Shown in pieces: positions 17,759 through 26,389 of a stretch of DNA of 64,000 nt. The DNA lies in contig NZ_JACBNX010000001.1 in NCBI RefSeq assembly GCF_013403875.1, positions 372,001-436,000 on the forward strand. The letters run 5' to 3'. The DNA comes from Burkholderia guangdongensis. Lineage in GTDB: Bacteria > Pseudomonadota > Gammaproteobacteria > Burkholderiales > Burkholderiaceae. The position numbers were made by a program, and so were the translations under genes. The notes under the pieces were generated by a model. It was given only the letters and a program-made list of their open reading frames with translations. It did no database searches and had not been told where the DNA came from. Each line of letters opens with the position of its first letter. The first letter of the stretch is position 1.

Positions 17759-18487
17759 ATGATGATCGAAGTCCGAGCAGCAAATGACCGCGGCCACGCC
17801 GAGCACGGCTGGCTCAGTTCCCGTCATACGTTTTCGTTCGCGAACTACTACGATCCGCGTCAAGTCGGCTTTTCGGACCTGCTGGTGATCAACGACGACC
17901 GCGTCGCGCCCGGCCGCGGCTTCGGCACGCATCCGCACCGCGACATGGAGATCCTGTCGTACGTGCTCGAAGGCGCGCTCGAGCACAAGGATTCGATGGG
18001 CACCGGCTCGGTGATCGTGCCCGGCGACGTGCAACTGATGAGCGCCGGCACCGGCGTCGCGCACAGCGAGTTCAACCATTCGCGCGCGGAGCCCGTGCAT
18101 TTTCTGCAGATCTGGATCGGGCCGGCGGAGAAGGGCGCGCAGCCGCGCTATCAGCAGCAAAACATCCCGAGCGCGGACAAGCGCGGCACGTTCCGCTTGG
18201 TCGTGTCGCCGGACGGCGCTGACGGCTCGCTCGCGATCCGGCAGGACACGCGGATTTACGCGGGCCTGCTCGACGGCGACGCCAGCGCCAGCGTCGAGCT
18301 GCCGGCGAACCGCTTTGCGTATGTGCACGTCGCACGCGGCAGCGTGACCGTGAACGGCGTGACGCTGGGCGAGGGCGACGGTGCGCGGATCCGTGACGAG
18401 CGGGCGCTGACGTTCTCGAACGGCCACGATGCGGAGGTGCTGGTGTTCGACCTGCGGCCGATCGAGGTCACGGCGGAATGGGCGTGA
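17759..18487 (+). CDS. Pirin family cupin protein (YhhW-like)
   Basis: 242 residues. The N-terminal cupin carries the metal ligands in GFGTHPHRDMEILSYVLEGALEHKDSMG and GTGVAHSEFNHS. The C-terminal domain has VARGSVTVNGVTLGEGDGARI. The start after AAGGAGAAC is unambiguous within one codon (two consecutive ATGs). Pirins bind Fe and some YhhW-type members oxidise quercetin; the physiological role is often stress-related. It is a single gene: the 14-bp hairpin after its stop ends the unit. Confidence 0.9.
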   Translation: MMIEVRAANDRGHAEHGWLSSRHTFSFANYYDPRQVGFSDLLVINDDRVAPGRGFGTHPHRDMEILSYVLEGALEHKDSMGTGSVIVPGDVQLMSAGTGVAHSEFNHSRAEPVHFLQIWIGPAEKGAQPRYQQQNIPSADKRGTFRLVVSPDGADGSLAIRQDTRIYAGLLDGDASASVELPANRFAYVHVARGSVTVNGVTLGEGDGARIRDERALTFSNGHDAEVLVFDLRPIEVTAEWA

Positions 18488-18516
18488 TGGCCTGAGCCGA
18501 GCGTGGCGGCACATGC

Positions 18517-18552
18517 GCCGCATCCGGGCATCGAGGTTTGCCCGGATGCGGC
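18517..18552 (+). terminator. Strong hairpin downstream of pirin
   Basis: A perfect 14-bp stem GCCGCATCCGGGCA / TGCCCGGATGCGGC with the 8-base loop TCGAGGTT. It is followed by GTTGTGC rather than a T-run, but its strength and position argue for a terminator. Confidence 0.65.
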
Positions 18553-18643
18553 GTTGTGCTATATGAAGGGGCTGGAGACACTGGCGCGCTGTCCGGCGAT
18601 CCGCGATGATGCGGCGCCGCGCGCGCCTTTCTGGAGGAGCCTC

Positions 18644-19426
18644 ATGGAATCGACGGAAGCCATCCTGCTGCGCGACGATCGCGACGGCGTCGTCACGCTG
18701 CGCCTGAACCGGCCCCAGCAGTTCAACGCGCTATCGGACGCACTGCTCGACCACCTGGAGCACGCGTTCGCGTCGCTCGCGGCCGATGCGCGCGTGCGAT
18801 GCGTCGTGCTCGCCGGCGAGGGCAAGGCATTCTGCGCGGGGCACGATCTGCGCGAGATGCGCGGCAAGCCCGACCTCGACTACTACCGTGCGCTGTTCAC
18901 GCAATGCGCGCGCGTGATGCAGGCGATCCGCGCGCTGCCGGTGCCGGTGATCGCGCGCGTGCACGGGATCGCGACGGCCGCGGGCTGCCAGCTCGTCGCC
19001 GCGTGCGATCTCGCGATCGCGGCCGACACTGCGCGCTTCGCGGTGTCGGGGATCAACGTCGGGCTGTTCTGCGCGACGCCGGCGGTGCCGCTGAGCCGCA
19101 ATGTTTCCGCGAAGCGCGCGTTCGACATGCTCGTGACCGGGCGCTTCGTCGATGCGGCGACCGCCGTCGACTGGGGGCTCGTGAACGAAGCGGTGCCGGA
19201 GGACGCGCTCGACGTGGCGATCGCGCGCAAGGTCGCGGAGATCGTCGCGAAGAGCCCGGTCGCGGTGCGCTACGGCAAGGCGATGTTCCACCGGCAGCGC
19301 GAGATGACGCTCGAGGACGCGTATGCGTACGCGAGCGACGTGATGGCGCGGAACATGATGGAGGACGACGTCCGCGAAGGGATCGACGCGTTCCTCGAGA
19401 AGCGGCCGGCGCGCTGGCGGACGTGA
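18644..19426 (+). CDS. Crotonase-fold protein, ECHDC3-like
   Basis: 260 residues from ATG 18644, preceded by GGAGGAGCC. CoA-binding GEGKAFCAGHDLREMRG is clear. Both classical catalytic Glu positions are replaced (GCQ where hydratases have GCE, VSGI where they have QPE), as in the ECHDC3 group. Hydratase activity is therefore doubtful. NEAVPEDALDVAIARKVAEI and the C-terminal EGIDAFLEKRPARW are typical of that group. It lies downstream of pirin, separated by the hairpin, and convergent with alanine racemase. Confidence 0.85.
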   Translation: MESTEAILLRDDRDGVVTLRLNRPQQFNALSDALLDHLEHAFASLAADARVRCVVLAGEGKAFCAGHDLREMRGKPDLDYYRALFTQCARVMQAIRALPVPVIARVHGIATAAGCQLVAACDLAIAADTARFAVSGINVGLFCATPAVPLSRNVSAKRAFDMLVTGRFVDAATAVDWGLVNEAVPEDALDVAIARKVAEIVAKSPVAVRYGKAMFHRQREMTLEDAYAYASDVMARNMMEDDVREGIDAFLEKRPARWRT

Positions 19427-19482
19427 TGCCGTGATGCCGTGATGCGCCGCCGGTGCCGGTACTGCCGCCGCGCCGCGTCGCG

Positions 19483-20607
19483 TCAGCGTCCGTAGCTGCC
19501 GGTGCGCAGCGGCGCGGGCCGCGCGTTCGCCGCTTCCGGCGGCACGATCTCGACCGGCACGCGGCGCGCGAGCGCGCACATCAGCTCGTAGCCGATCGTG
19601 CCGGCGGCCTCGGCGACGTCGTCGACGCGCACCTGATCCCCCCACAGCTCGACGCTCGAGCCGATGCCCGCGTTCGGGCACGGCGTCAGGTCGACGGTCA
19701 GCATGTCCATCGACACGCGGCCGACCACGCGCGTGCGCACGCCGTCGACGGCGATCGGCGTGCCGGTCGGCGCATGGCGCGGATAGCCGTCCGCGTAGCC
19801 ACACGCGACGACGCCGATCCGCATCTTCCGGTCGACCGTGAACTTGCGGCCGTAGCCGACCGTTTCCTCCGGCGTCAGCGTCTGCACGCCGATGATCCGG
19901 CTCGTCAGCGTCATCGCCGCGCGCAGCCGCACGTCGGCGATGTGCCGCGACGCGCCCGTCGGCGATGCGCCGTACAGGATCGTGCCGGGACGCACCCAGT
20001 CGCGGTGCGCGTTCGGATGCCACAGCACGCCGGCCGAGTTCGACAGCGTGCGCTCGCCCGGAATGCCGTCGGTCGCCGCGTCGAAGCGGTCGAGCTGCCA
20101 GTCGATCTCGCCTTCGTCGGCGTTCGCGAAGTGCGTCATCAGCGTGATCTTGCCGATCGACGGCGCGCTCGCCGCGCGTTCCCACGCGGCGCGGAACGCG
20201 TCGGGCCGGAACCCGAGCCGGTTCATGCCGGAATTCATCTTGAGCTGGATGTCGATCGGCCGGCGCGGCTTCGCGGCGATCAGCAGGTCGAGCTGCGCGT
20301 CGCAGTGCACGGCGACCGTCAGCCGATGGCGCTCGACGAGCGCGACGTCGGCCGGCTCGAACACACCTTCGAGCAACAGTACCGGCTTGTCCCAGCCGAG
20401 CTCGCGCACGCGTACCGCTTCGTCGAGGTCGAGCAGCGCGATGCCGTCGGCGCTTGCGAGGCCGGGAAAGATCCGCTCGATCCCGTGCCCGTAGGCGTTG
20501 GCTTTCACGACCGCCCACACGCGCGAGCGCGCGGCTTTTTCGCGGACGATTTCGAGGTTGTGATGGACGGCGTCGGGGCGGATGTGAGCGACGATGGGAC
20601 GGGGCAT
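19483..20607 (-). CDS. alr: Alanine racemase
   Basis: 374 residues, normal length. The Schiff-base Lys is K35 in [36 protein letters not shown] and ETVGYGRKF (catalytic Tyr from the partner subunit) follow, then [14 protein letters not shown] and [13 protein letters not shown]. It interconverts L- and D-alanine for peptidoglycan. The ATG is unambiguous. It could also serve alanine catabolism (alanine is the product of AruH) as dadX does, but no dadA neighbour is visible. Confidence 0.95.
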   Translation of the reverse strand: MPRPIVAHIRPDAVHHNLEIVREKAARSRVWAVVKANAYGHGIERIFPGLASADGIALLDLDEAVRVRELGWDKPVLLLEGVFEPADVALVERHRLTVAVHCDAQLDLLIAAKPRRPIDIQLKMNSGMNRLGFRPDAFRAAWERAASAPSIGKITLMTHFANADEGEIDWQLDRFDAATDGIPGERTLSNSAGVLWHPNAHRDWVRPGTILYGASPTGASRHIADVRLRAAMTLTSRIIGVQTLTPEETVGYGRKFTVDRKMRIGVVACGYADGYPRHAPTGTPIAVDGVRTRVVGRVSMDMLTVDLTPCPNAGIGSSVELWGDQVRVDDVAEAAGTIGYELMCALARRVPVEIVPPEAANARPAPLRTGSYGR

Positions 20608-20891
20608 GGCGTTCGTGTCGTGAGTCGTTCTCGAAAGAGGAAGAGCACGGCGCGCGGCGGCGCCGAGCCAGTGTCGAACGCTATGTTATTGGCGATGAGC
20701 CAGTTTTAATTAATGTATTTATCTCGGATTTGGTGAAAATTCCCGTGGGGCGCGATGCTGCCCACGATGGCTTCGCGCGGCTTGCCGCCGAGCATCCCGT
20801 CTAAAAACCGGAGGCATCGATCGCGCCCGCCGATGCTATCCTCTCGTCGATCTTGCCATTGAATAATGTAATCGATAGAGAGGAGACTTGG

Positions 20892-21263
20892 ATGACCACG
20901 TCGCAACTGTGCCTGCTGATCGTCGCGCTGCTGCCGTTCCCGATGACGTTTCTCGCGAAGGCGAAGAAGGGCTATGACAACCACACGCCGCGCGAGTATC
21001 TCGCGAAGCTCGAAGGCTGGCGCGCACGGGCGCAGGCCGTGCACCAGAACGCATGGGAAGCGCTCGCGCTGTTCACCGCCGGGCTCGTCGCCGCGTGGCA
21101 CGCGGGCGCGAACGTGCATCGCGTCGACCAGCTCGCGATCGTGTTCGTCGTGAGCCGCATTGTCTATGCGCTGATGTATCTGCTGAACTGGGCGACGCTG
21201 CGTTCGCTCGTCTGGGCCGTGGGGATGGCCTGCGTCGTCGCGTTGTTCTTCACCGGCGCGTAA
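20892..21263 (+). CDS. MAPEG family membrane protein
   Basis: 123 residues with four predicted membrane helices (about 4-24, 55-70, 78-97, 104-122). The loop WRARAQAVHQNAWEALALF carries the Arg/Asn residues typical of MAPEG proteins. The ATG at 20892 follows AGAGAGGAGACTTGG. Eukaryotic relatives are glutathione-dependent; bacterial functions are mostly unknown. It appears monocistronic, with a hairpin at 21271-21319. Confidence 0.85.
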   Translation: MTTSQLCLLIVALLPFPMTFLAKAKKGYDNHTPREYLAKLEGWRARAQAVHQNAWEALALFTAGLVAAWHAGANVHRVDQLAIVFVVSRIVYALMYLLNWATLRSLVWAVGMACVVALFFTGA

Positions 21264-21270
21264 GCATGTC

Positions 21271-21319
21271 GTCGGCGGCGAGGTGGAAAACCCGGCATGC
21301 CGGAATAATCGCCGCCGAC
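21271..21319 (+). terminator. Nested hairpin after the MAPEG gene
   Basis: A perfect 11-bp inverted repeat GTCGGCGGCGA / TCGCCGCCGAC encloses a second palindrome CCGGCATGCCGG (21292-21303), and TTT follows at once. It lies 7 bases after the MAPEG stop. Confidence 0.6.
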
Positions 21320-21618
21320 TTTCCCAATATCGCCGTGTTGGAATGGACCGATAAAAATAAAAGCGCACTAAAATAAAATTAAAAATATTGCGTAATCCGG
21401 AAGATTGATTGAAAGTTGGCAAAACATGCAATTCGCCGCGTGATCGAATTTCCGTCGAAGACCACAACAGAAGGCGCGCTGCGGGCACCGGAAGATGCGC
21501 GAGGGGCGCAATTAACGGCACTATCGAATAAAACTTTATACCTCGCCAGATAAAAAATAAATAAAACGATTGGCTTTACATCGATTCGGGAATCGTCATC
21601 TCTCCGTCATAACCGGTC

Positions 21619-21626
21619 GCCGATAA
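21619..21626 (+). promoter_or_regulatory. Candidate sigma28 (FliA) -10 element GCCGATAA
   Basis: An exact 8-base match to the sigma28 -10 consensus lies 71 bases upstream of the receptor-kinase ATG. The expected -35 TAAA at the right distance is not present (the bases there are CTCT), so the call is tentative. Confidence 0.35.
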
Positions 21627-21697
21627 TCCGGCGCTGAAAATTCATCCAATCGAATACGCGAGCGGTTGACACCGGGTCGCTACGGGGAGCAGTGCAC

Positions 21698-24079
21698 ATG
21701 ACGATTCGTCATCGAATCACGTTGCTGGTCGTGCTGACGTTCGTCGCGTTGTCGGCGATCGGCATCTATGCGGTGTATCAGACCCACAAGAGCGCATTCG
21801 ACGTCCGGCAGGTCACGCAGGGCATCGTGCCGAGCGCGCTCGCGTCGGCGGATCTCGCGTCGGTCGTGAAGGACGTGCAGATCGCGACGATGACGCTGAT
21901 CTACGCGCCTGACGCGAACACGGCCGCGCAGGCGCGCGCGCAATTGCAGAGCAGCAAGGCCGCGTTGCGCGCGGCGCTCGACGTGCAGGCGCGTTCCGCC
22001 GCGAGCCACGCGCAGTCGGGCCTCGTCGCGCAGGCGAAGGACAGCGTCCAGAACTATTTCACCGCGATCGACGATACCGTGAAAATGAAGGCCGACGGCA
22101 AGGACGCGATGGCGCAGGCGTTCCTGTTCGCGGACGTCGCGCAGTACGGCAGCGAGCTCGAAGGCATCGTCGACACGCTGCGCATCGAGAAGAACCGCCA
22201 GAAGGACGACGCGATCCGCGCGCTGAACGGGATGCTGTCGACGACGGCGACCGCGATCGCGACGCTCGCGGGCACCGTCGTCGTGCTGCTGACCGCGATC
22301 GGCTACGTGCTGTACCGGCAGATCACGCGTCCGCTGAGCCGCATGCAGACGATGATGAGCGAGATCGCGTCGAGCCAGGATTTCACGCGGCGCGTGCCGG
22401 TCGGCCGCCTGGACGAGATCGGCCGCTCGATCTTCGCGTTCAACGAGATGATCGCGAAGATCCAGGAAAACGCCGCGCTGCTCAAGCAGAAGACGGCCGA
22501 CATCCAGGCGATGCTGCAGAACATGCAGCAGGGGATCTTGACTGTCGTCGACGGTGGCGTCGTGCACGCGGAATATTCGGCGTACCTGGAGACGATCTTC
22601 GAGACGGACCGGATCGCCGGGCGCAGCCTGGGCGCGCTCGTGTTCGATGACTCGAATCTCGGCGCCGATACGCGCTCGCAGATCGAGACGGCCGTGCACG
22701 CATGCGTCGGCGAAGACAGCATGAACTTCGAATTCAACGCGCATCTGCTCGTCAACGAGATCGCGAAGCGCATGCCCGACGGGCGCGAGAAATGGCTCGA
22801 CCTGAGCTGGTCGGCGATCACCGACGAAACCGGCACGGTCGTGCGGCTGATGCTCTGCGTGCGCGACGTGACCGAGCTGCGCGAGCTGGCCGCGCAGGCG
22901 GGCGAGCAGCAGCGCCGGTTGCAGATGATCGGCGAGATCCTGTCCGTCAGCGAGGACAAATTCGATCGGTTCGTCGACAGTGCGAAGGGCTTCCTCAACG
23001 AGAACGAGCGGATCATCCGCCAGCATGAGCGCGCGGACAGCAGCGCGGTCGCCGCGCTGTTCCGCAACATGCATACGATCAAGGGCAACGCGCGCACGTA
23101 CAGCCTGCAGCATCTGACGGACATCGTGCACGAGGCGGAGCAGACGTACGAGCTGCTGCGTCACGCGGATGCGACGCCGGACTGGGATCGCGACGCGCTG
23201 ATCGCGGATCTGGTGCGCGTGCGCGACGCGATCGACAGCTACGCGACGCTCAATGCGACCGCGCTCGGTCGCGGCGGCGCGGCGGCGCCCCGTGCGGACG
23301 CGCAGTATCTGACGATCGACCGCGCGCATATCGACGAGAGCCTGCGCGTGCTCGACGGCATCGATCCGGCCAACGTCGCCGATCTGCGCGCGGCCCGCGA
23401 CGCGGTGCGCCGCACGCTCGGCCTGCTCGGCACCGAGCGCCTCGGCACGGCGCTCGCGGGCGTGATCGACTCGCTGCCGTCGCTCGCGGCGGAGCTCGGC
23501 AAGGAAGCGCCAGCCGTGCGGATCGATGACAACGGCTATCGCGTCCGCACCGAAATCGGCGCGACGCTGAAGGACGTGTTCATGCATCTGCTGCGCAATG
23601 CCATCGATCATGGGATCGAGCCAGCCGACGAGCGCCACGCGCTCGGCAAACCGGGCGCAGGCACGATCGACATCGAAGCCGGCGTCGACCGCGGGCTGCT
23701 GCAGATCACGATCAGCGACGACGGGCGCGGCCTTGCGCTCGACCGGATTCGCGCGATCGCACGCGAGCGCGGCTGGTTCGGCGTGGATGCGGAACCTGCG
23801 CTGTCCGACGATCAGGTTGCCGAACTGATTTTCCGGCCGGGTTTCTCGACCGCGCGCGCGGTGACCGAGGTGTCGGGGCGCGGCGTCGGGATGGACGCGG
23901 TGCGCAGCTTCGTCGCGCGCGACGGCGGCAGCATCGCGCTGCGCTTCACCGACGACCGGCGTGGCGCCGCCTATCGTTCGTTCCAGACGATCGTGTCGCT
24001 GCCCGACACGTACGCGGTGGACAGCGTCGGATTCGATGCCGGCCGGCGTCGCGAAACGTCGATCGAGGCAGTGGAATGA
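21698..24079 (+). CDS. Membrane receptor fused to a CheA-like histidine kinase
   Basis: 793 residues from ATG 21698 (GGGGAGC seven bases upstream). Order: TM1 about 7-27; periplasmic four-helix-type sensor about 28-183; TM2 about 184-206; HAMP about 207-260 (ITRPLSRMQTMMSEI); PAS-like region about 275-395; HPt-like helices with phospho-acceptor His459 in FRNMHTIKGNARTYSL; then a CheA-type ATPase with N-box HLLRNAIDHGIEP (N634), G1 SDDGRGL and G2 SGRGVGMDAVRSFV. No CheW-like P5 domain follows the ATPase. It therefore looks like a chemoreceptor and CheA in one chain. It probably phosphorylates the CheY encoded at 26390 in response to a periplasmic signal (inferred). Its stop overlaps the next start (ATGA). 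Confidence 0.85.
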   Translation: MTIRHRITLLVVLTFVALSAIGIYAVYQTHKSAFDVRQVTQGIVPSALASADLASVVKDVQIATMTLIYAPDANTAAQARAQLQSSKAALRAALDVQARSAASHAQSGLVAQAKDSVQNYFTAIDDTVKMKADGKDAMAQAFLFADVAQYGSELEGIVDTLRIEKNRQKDDAIRALNGMLSTTATAIATLAGTVVVLLTAIGYVLYRQITRPLSRMQTMMSEIASSQDFTRRVPVGRLDEIGRSIFAFNEMIAKIQENAALLKQKTADIQAMLQNMQQGILTVVDGGVVHAEYSAYLETIFETDRIAGRSLGALVFDDSNLGADTRSQIETAVHACVGEDSMNFEFNAHLLVNEIAKRMPDGREKWLDLSWSAITDETGTVVRLMLCVRDVTELRELAAQAGEQQRRLQMIGEILSVSEDKFDRFVDSAKGFLNENERIIRQHERADSSAVAALFRNMHTIKGNARTYSLQHLTDIVHEAEQTYELLRHADATPDWDRDALIADLVRVRDAIDSYATLNATALGRGGAAAPRADAQYLTIDRAHIDESLRVLDGIDPANVADLRAARDAVRRTLGLLGTERLGTALAGVIDSLPSLAAELGKEAPAVRIDDNGYRVRTEIGATLKDVFMHLLRNAIDHGIEPADERHALGKPGAGTIDIEAGVDRGLLQITISDDGRGLALDRIRAIARERGWFGVDAEPALSDDQVAELIFRPGFSTARAVTEVSGRGVGMDAVRSFVARDGGSIALRFTDDRRGAAYRSFQTIVSLPDTYAVDSVGFDAGRRRETSIEAVE

Positions 24080-24825
24080 CCATGCAGATGTCGTCGTATG
24101 CCGCCGTCGTGCTCGTGGGCGGCGCACTGGGCTTGGGCTGGCTCGTCGCAGCGCTCGTGTATCGCGCGCGCCGCGCGCGTCTCATCGAGCGAATGACGCG
24201 CGACGCCAACGCGCTGCGCGAATCGCTCGCGACGCTCGAGGCGCGCGCGGACAATACACAGGCGGCGCACTTCACGGACGCCGCGATCTGGGCGCAGAAG
24301 GAAGCGCGGCTCGCCGACGCGCTCGAACGCCAGACGGCGTCGGCCGATGCGCAGCGCGACGCGCTCGCGGCGATCCGGGTGGAGCAGGGCACATGGCAGC
24401 AGCACGCCGCGCAGATCATGCAGGAGGCGACGCGCCTTCGCGGTCTCGCCGCGACGTTCGAGCGCTGGCACGAGCAGATGATTTCGCTGACCGCGCAGAA
24501 CCAGGACATGCGTGCGAAGAATCTCGAGCTGTCCGCGCTCGTCGCGCACGTGTCGATCGTGTCGCTGAACGCGTCGATCGAGGCGGCGCGCGCCGGCGCG
24601 GCGGGGAAGGGGTTCTCGATCGTCGCGAGCGAGGTGCGCACGCTCGCCGCGCGCTCGCAGCAACTGTCGAACAGCTATCGCGATAGCCTGAACCGGAACG
24701 ATCTCGTGACGGCCGCGACGTTTCAGGACATTCAGGCGGGCGGCAAGATGATTGCCGCCGCGCTCGCGACGATCGAGAAGCAGACCGGGCAACTGCATGC
24801 GCGATTGCACGGAGCGTCGGCGTGA
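24076..24825 (+). CDS. Mini-MCP: single-TM protein with a short, divergent chemoreceptor signalling tip
   Basis: 249 residues. One TM helix (about 8-29), a long coiled coil (about 35-150), then a receptor hairpin tip LSALVAHVSIVSLNASIEAARAGAAGKGFSIVASEVRTLAARS (about 152-194). This aligns with the conserved MCP tip but is shortened and divergent. It has no periplasmic sensor, no HAMP, and little room for methylation helices. The ATG overlaps the kinase stop. It may cluster or gate the adjacent kinase, taking the place of receptor plus CheW; that is inference. The next gene starts at GTG overlapping its stop. Confidence 0.75.
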   Translation: MTMQMSSYAAVVLVGGALGLGWLVAALVYRARRARLIERMTRDANALRESLATLEARADNTQAAHFTDAAIWAQKEARLADALERQTASADAQRDALAAIRVEQGTWQQHAAQIMQEATRLRGLAATFERWHEQMISLTAQNQDMRAKNLELSALVAHVSIVSLNASIEAARAGAAGKGFSIVASEVRTLAARSQQLSNSYRDSLNRNDLVTAATFQDIQAGGKMIAAALATIEKQTGQLHARLHGASA

Positions 24826-25379
24826 TCAGCGCGCAAGCGAAGGAGAGCTTCGAGCGGATCTTCGTTCACGCGGCACGAATGCGGCTCGCGGTCGACGGCG
24901 GCGCGTGCGACATCGTGCCGGTCGGCTTCGACGCGATGGCGCGCCCGCGCGGCGCGCGCATCGCGGTGCTGACGATCTCGTCGCTGCATTTCCGGCTGCT
25001 GATCGCGCTGCGGTTCGTCGACGACGACGCGACCCGCGGCTATTTCGTCGGCGCGAACGCGCGGCAGCCGCTGCACGAAGTGTTCATGGAAATCGCGAAT
25101 CTGTGCTGCGGCGCGATGAACCAGGCGCTGGCCGAGCATTTTCCGGACCTCGGGATGTCGACGCCGTATTTGCTCGACGGCGCGAGCATCGACGCGCTGT
25201 CCGCGCTCGAACCCGGCCATCTCGCGGCGTTCGACGTGACGGTCGGCGCGTCGGTGCGCATCGGCGCGACGCTTTGCGTGTGCGCGAACGGGCCGGTCGA
25301 TTTTCATGTCGATGTTCATGCGCTCGAGCGTGAAAACAGCGCGGTCGCGGAAACGGCCGGCGAGCTCGAATTCTTTTGA
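24822..25379 (+). CDS. CheX-like (CheC/CheX/FliY phosphatase family) protein ending in GELEFF
   Basis: 185 residues from GTG 24822, overlapping the previous stop as GTGA. The active-site pattern of CheY phosphatases, E-x2-N-x21-P, is present once: E90-I-A-N93 ... P115 in MEIANLCCGAMNQALAEHF. CheX family members dephosphorylate CheY-P. The last residues AGELEFF recur at the end of the next protein, an unusual shared tail. Overall similarity outside the motif is weak, so the assignment rests on motif, length and operon context with a CheY. Confidence 0.65.
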   Translation: MISAQAKESFERIFVHAARMRLAVDGGACDIVPVGFDAMARPRGARIAVLTISSLHFRLLIALRFVDDDATRGYFVGANARQPLHEVFMEIANLCCGAMNQALAEHFPDLGMSTPYLLDGASIDALSALEPGHLAAFDVTVGASVRIGATLCVCANGPVDFHVDVHALERENSAVAETAGELEFF

Positions 25380-25408
25380 CCGATGTCGACTGCGAGGAAC
25401 GACTGGAC

Positions 25409-26368
25409 ATGACCGAAGGCAAACCCGTCAGCAAGGTGCTGGTGCTCGACGACAGCCGCGAGCACGCGGACGCGATCAAGCGCTTTTGCGACGAACACAA
25501 CCTGATCGGGCTCAAGGTGCGCCGCAACCGGCTGCTGCAGGTGCTGCGCTCGAACATCGACCTCGGCGCGATCCTGCTGGCCGAGCAGTATGGCGGATCG
25601 GCCGCGGAAAGCGCGATCGTCGCGACGCAGATCGACGCGCTGCGCCCCGAACTGCCGATCATCGTGCGCCGCGACGCGGACCCGTCGGCCGACGGGTTGC
25701 CTGACGCGCTGAGCCGCGCCGCGTGCGCGACCTACGTCGCGACCGACCTGACGCCGCTGCGTCGCGTGATCGACGAATACATCTTCAGCATCGACTATCC
25801 GAACGCGCTCGTACGCGGCATTTCGGAGATCACCGAGGCGCGGCTCGACAGCCTGTTTCCCGGGATGACGATCGTTCGCGAGACGCCGTGCATCGTCCGC
25901 GACCAGATCATCTACGGCGAGGTATTCAGTCTGATCGCGCTCGAGAGCGCGTGGTGCCGCGGGTACATGCTGCTGCAGACGCGCGAGCAGCCGCTGCTCG
26001 ATCTGATCGCGGGCATGCGGACGCACGACGCGCAGCCCGACTTTCGCGAGCTGAACAGCGTGCTCGGCGAGCTGACGAATCTCGTCTGGGGCGCGTTCAA
26101 GAACCGCTATCTCGGCGACGCGGCGGCGCTCGCGCGGCATCCGGTGCAGGTGCCGCTGCTCGTCAACCACAAGCAGAAGACGATCTCGTTCGGCGGCGAA
26201 TATCCGCAGCTCTGCTTCAAGTACTGGGTGACCGACGACGCATCCGGCAAGTCGTGCTGCATCGATCAGCGGTTCGTGTTCAGCCTGAGCTGGTCGCCGG
26301 AGGACTTCCGCGAATCGGTGCAGGACGTCGGGCCGATGGTCGACGCGGGCGAGCTGGAATTTTTTTGA
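25409..26368 (+). CDS. Pseudo-receiver domain fused to a CheX-like domain, ending in GELEFF
   Basis: 319 residues from ATG 25409 (GAGGAA nine bases upstream). The N-terminal part (about 8-125) reads like a receiver: KVLVLDDSREHADAIKRF keeps the acidic pair. The phospho-Asp position is Ala58 in AILLAEQYGG, and the conserved Thr and Lys are missing, so it cannot be phosphorylated normally. The C-terminal part (about 128-300) has S217-x3-E221-x2-N224-x20-P245, one residue off the CheX/CheC spacing. The last six residues GELEFF match the preceding protein. A scaffold or regulated phosphatase role is inferred. Confidence 0.65.
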   Translation: MTEGKPVSKVLVLDDSREHADAIKRFCDEHNLIGLKVRRNRLLQVLRSNIDLGAILLAEQYGGSAAESAIVATQIDALRPELPIIVRRDADPSADGLPDALSRAACATYVATDLTPLRRVIDEYIFSIDYPNALVRGISEITEARLDSLFPGMTIVRETPCIVRDQIIYGEVFSLIALESAWCRGYMLLQTREQPLLDLIAGMRTHDAQPDFRELNSVLGELTNLVWGAFKNRYLGDAAALARHPVQVPLLVNHKQKTISFGGEYPQLCFKYWVTDDASGKSCCIDQRFVFSLSWSPEDFRESVQDVGPMVDAGELEFF

Positions 26369-26389
26369 ACGACGAAGGAACGGAACATC

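Larger units (their letters stand above)
21264..21697. other. 434-base AT-rich intergenic region before the chemosensory-like operon
   Basis: It is markedly richer in A/T than its surroundings (runs such as TAAAAAATAAATAAAACG at 21551). It holds the hairpin at 21271-21319, a short palindrome CGATTC-GG-GAATCG at 21582-21595 and the sigma28-like -10 at 21619-21626. No coding frame looks real. Confidence 0.6.

Noticed and set aside
20706..21521. Minus-strand 271-residue frame covering the MAPEG gene
   Set aside because: Overlaps a MAPEG gene with a good ribosome site; translation has no recognisable domain.
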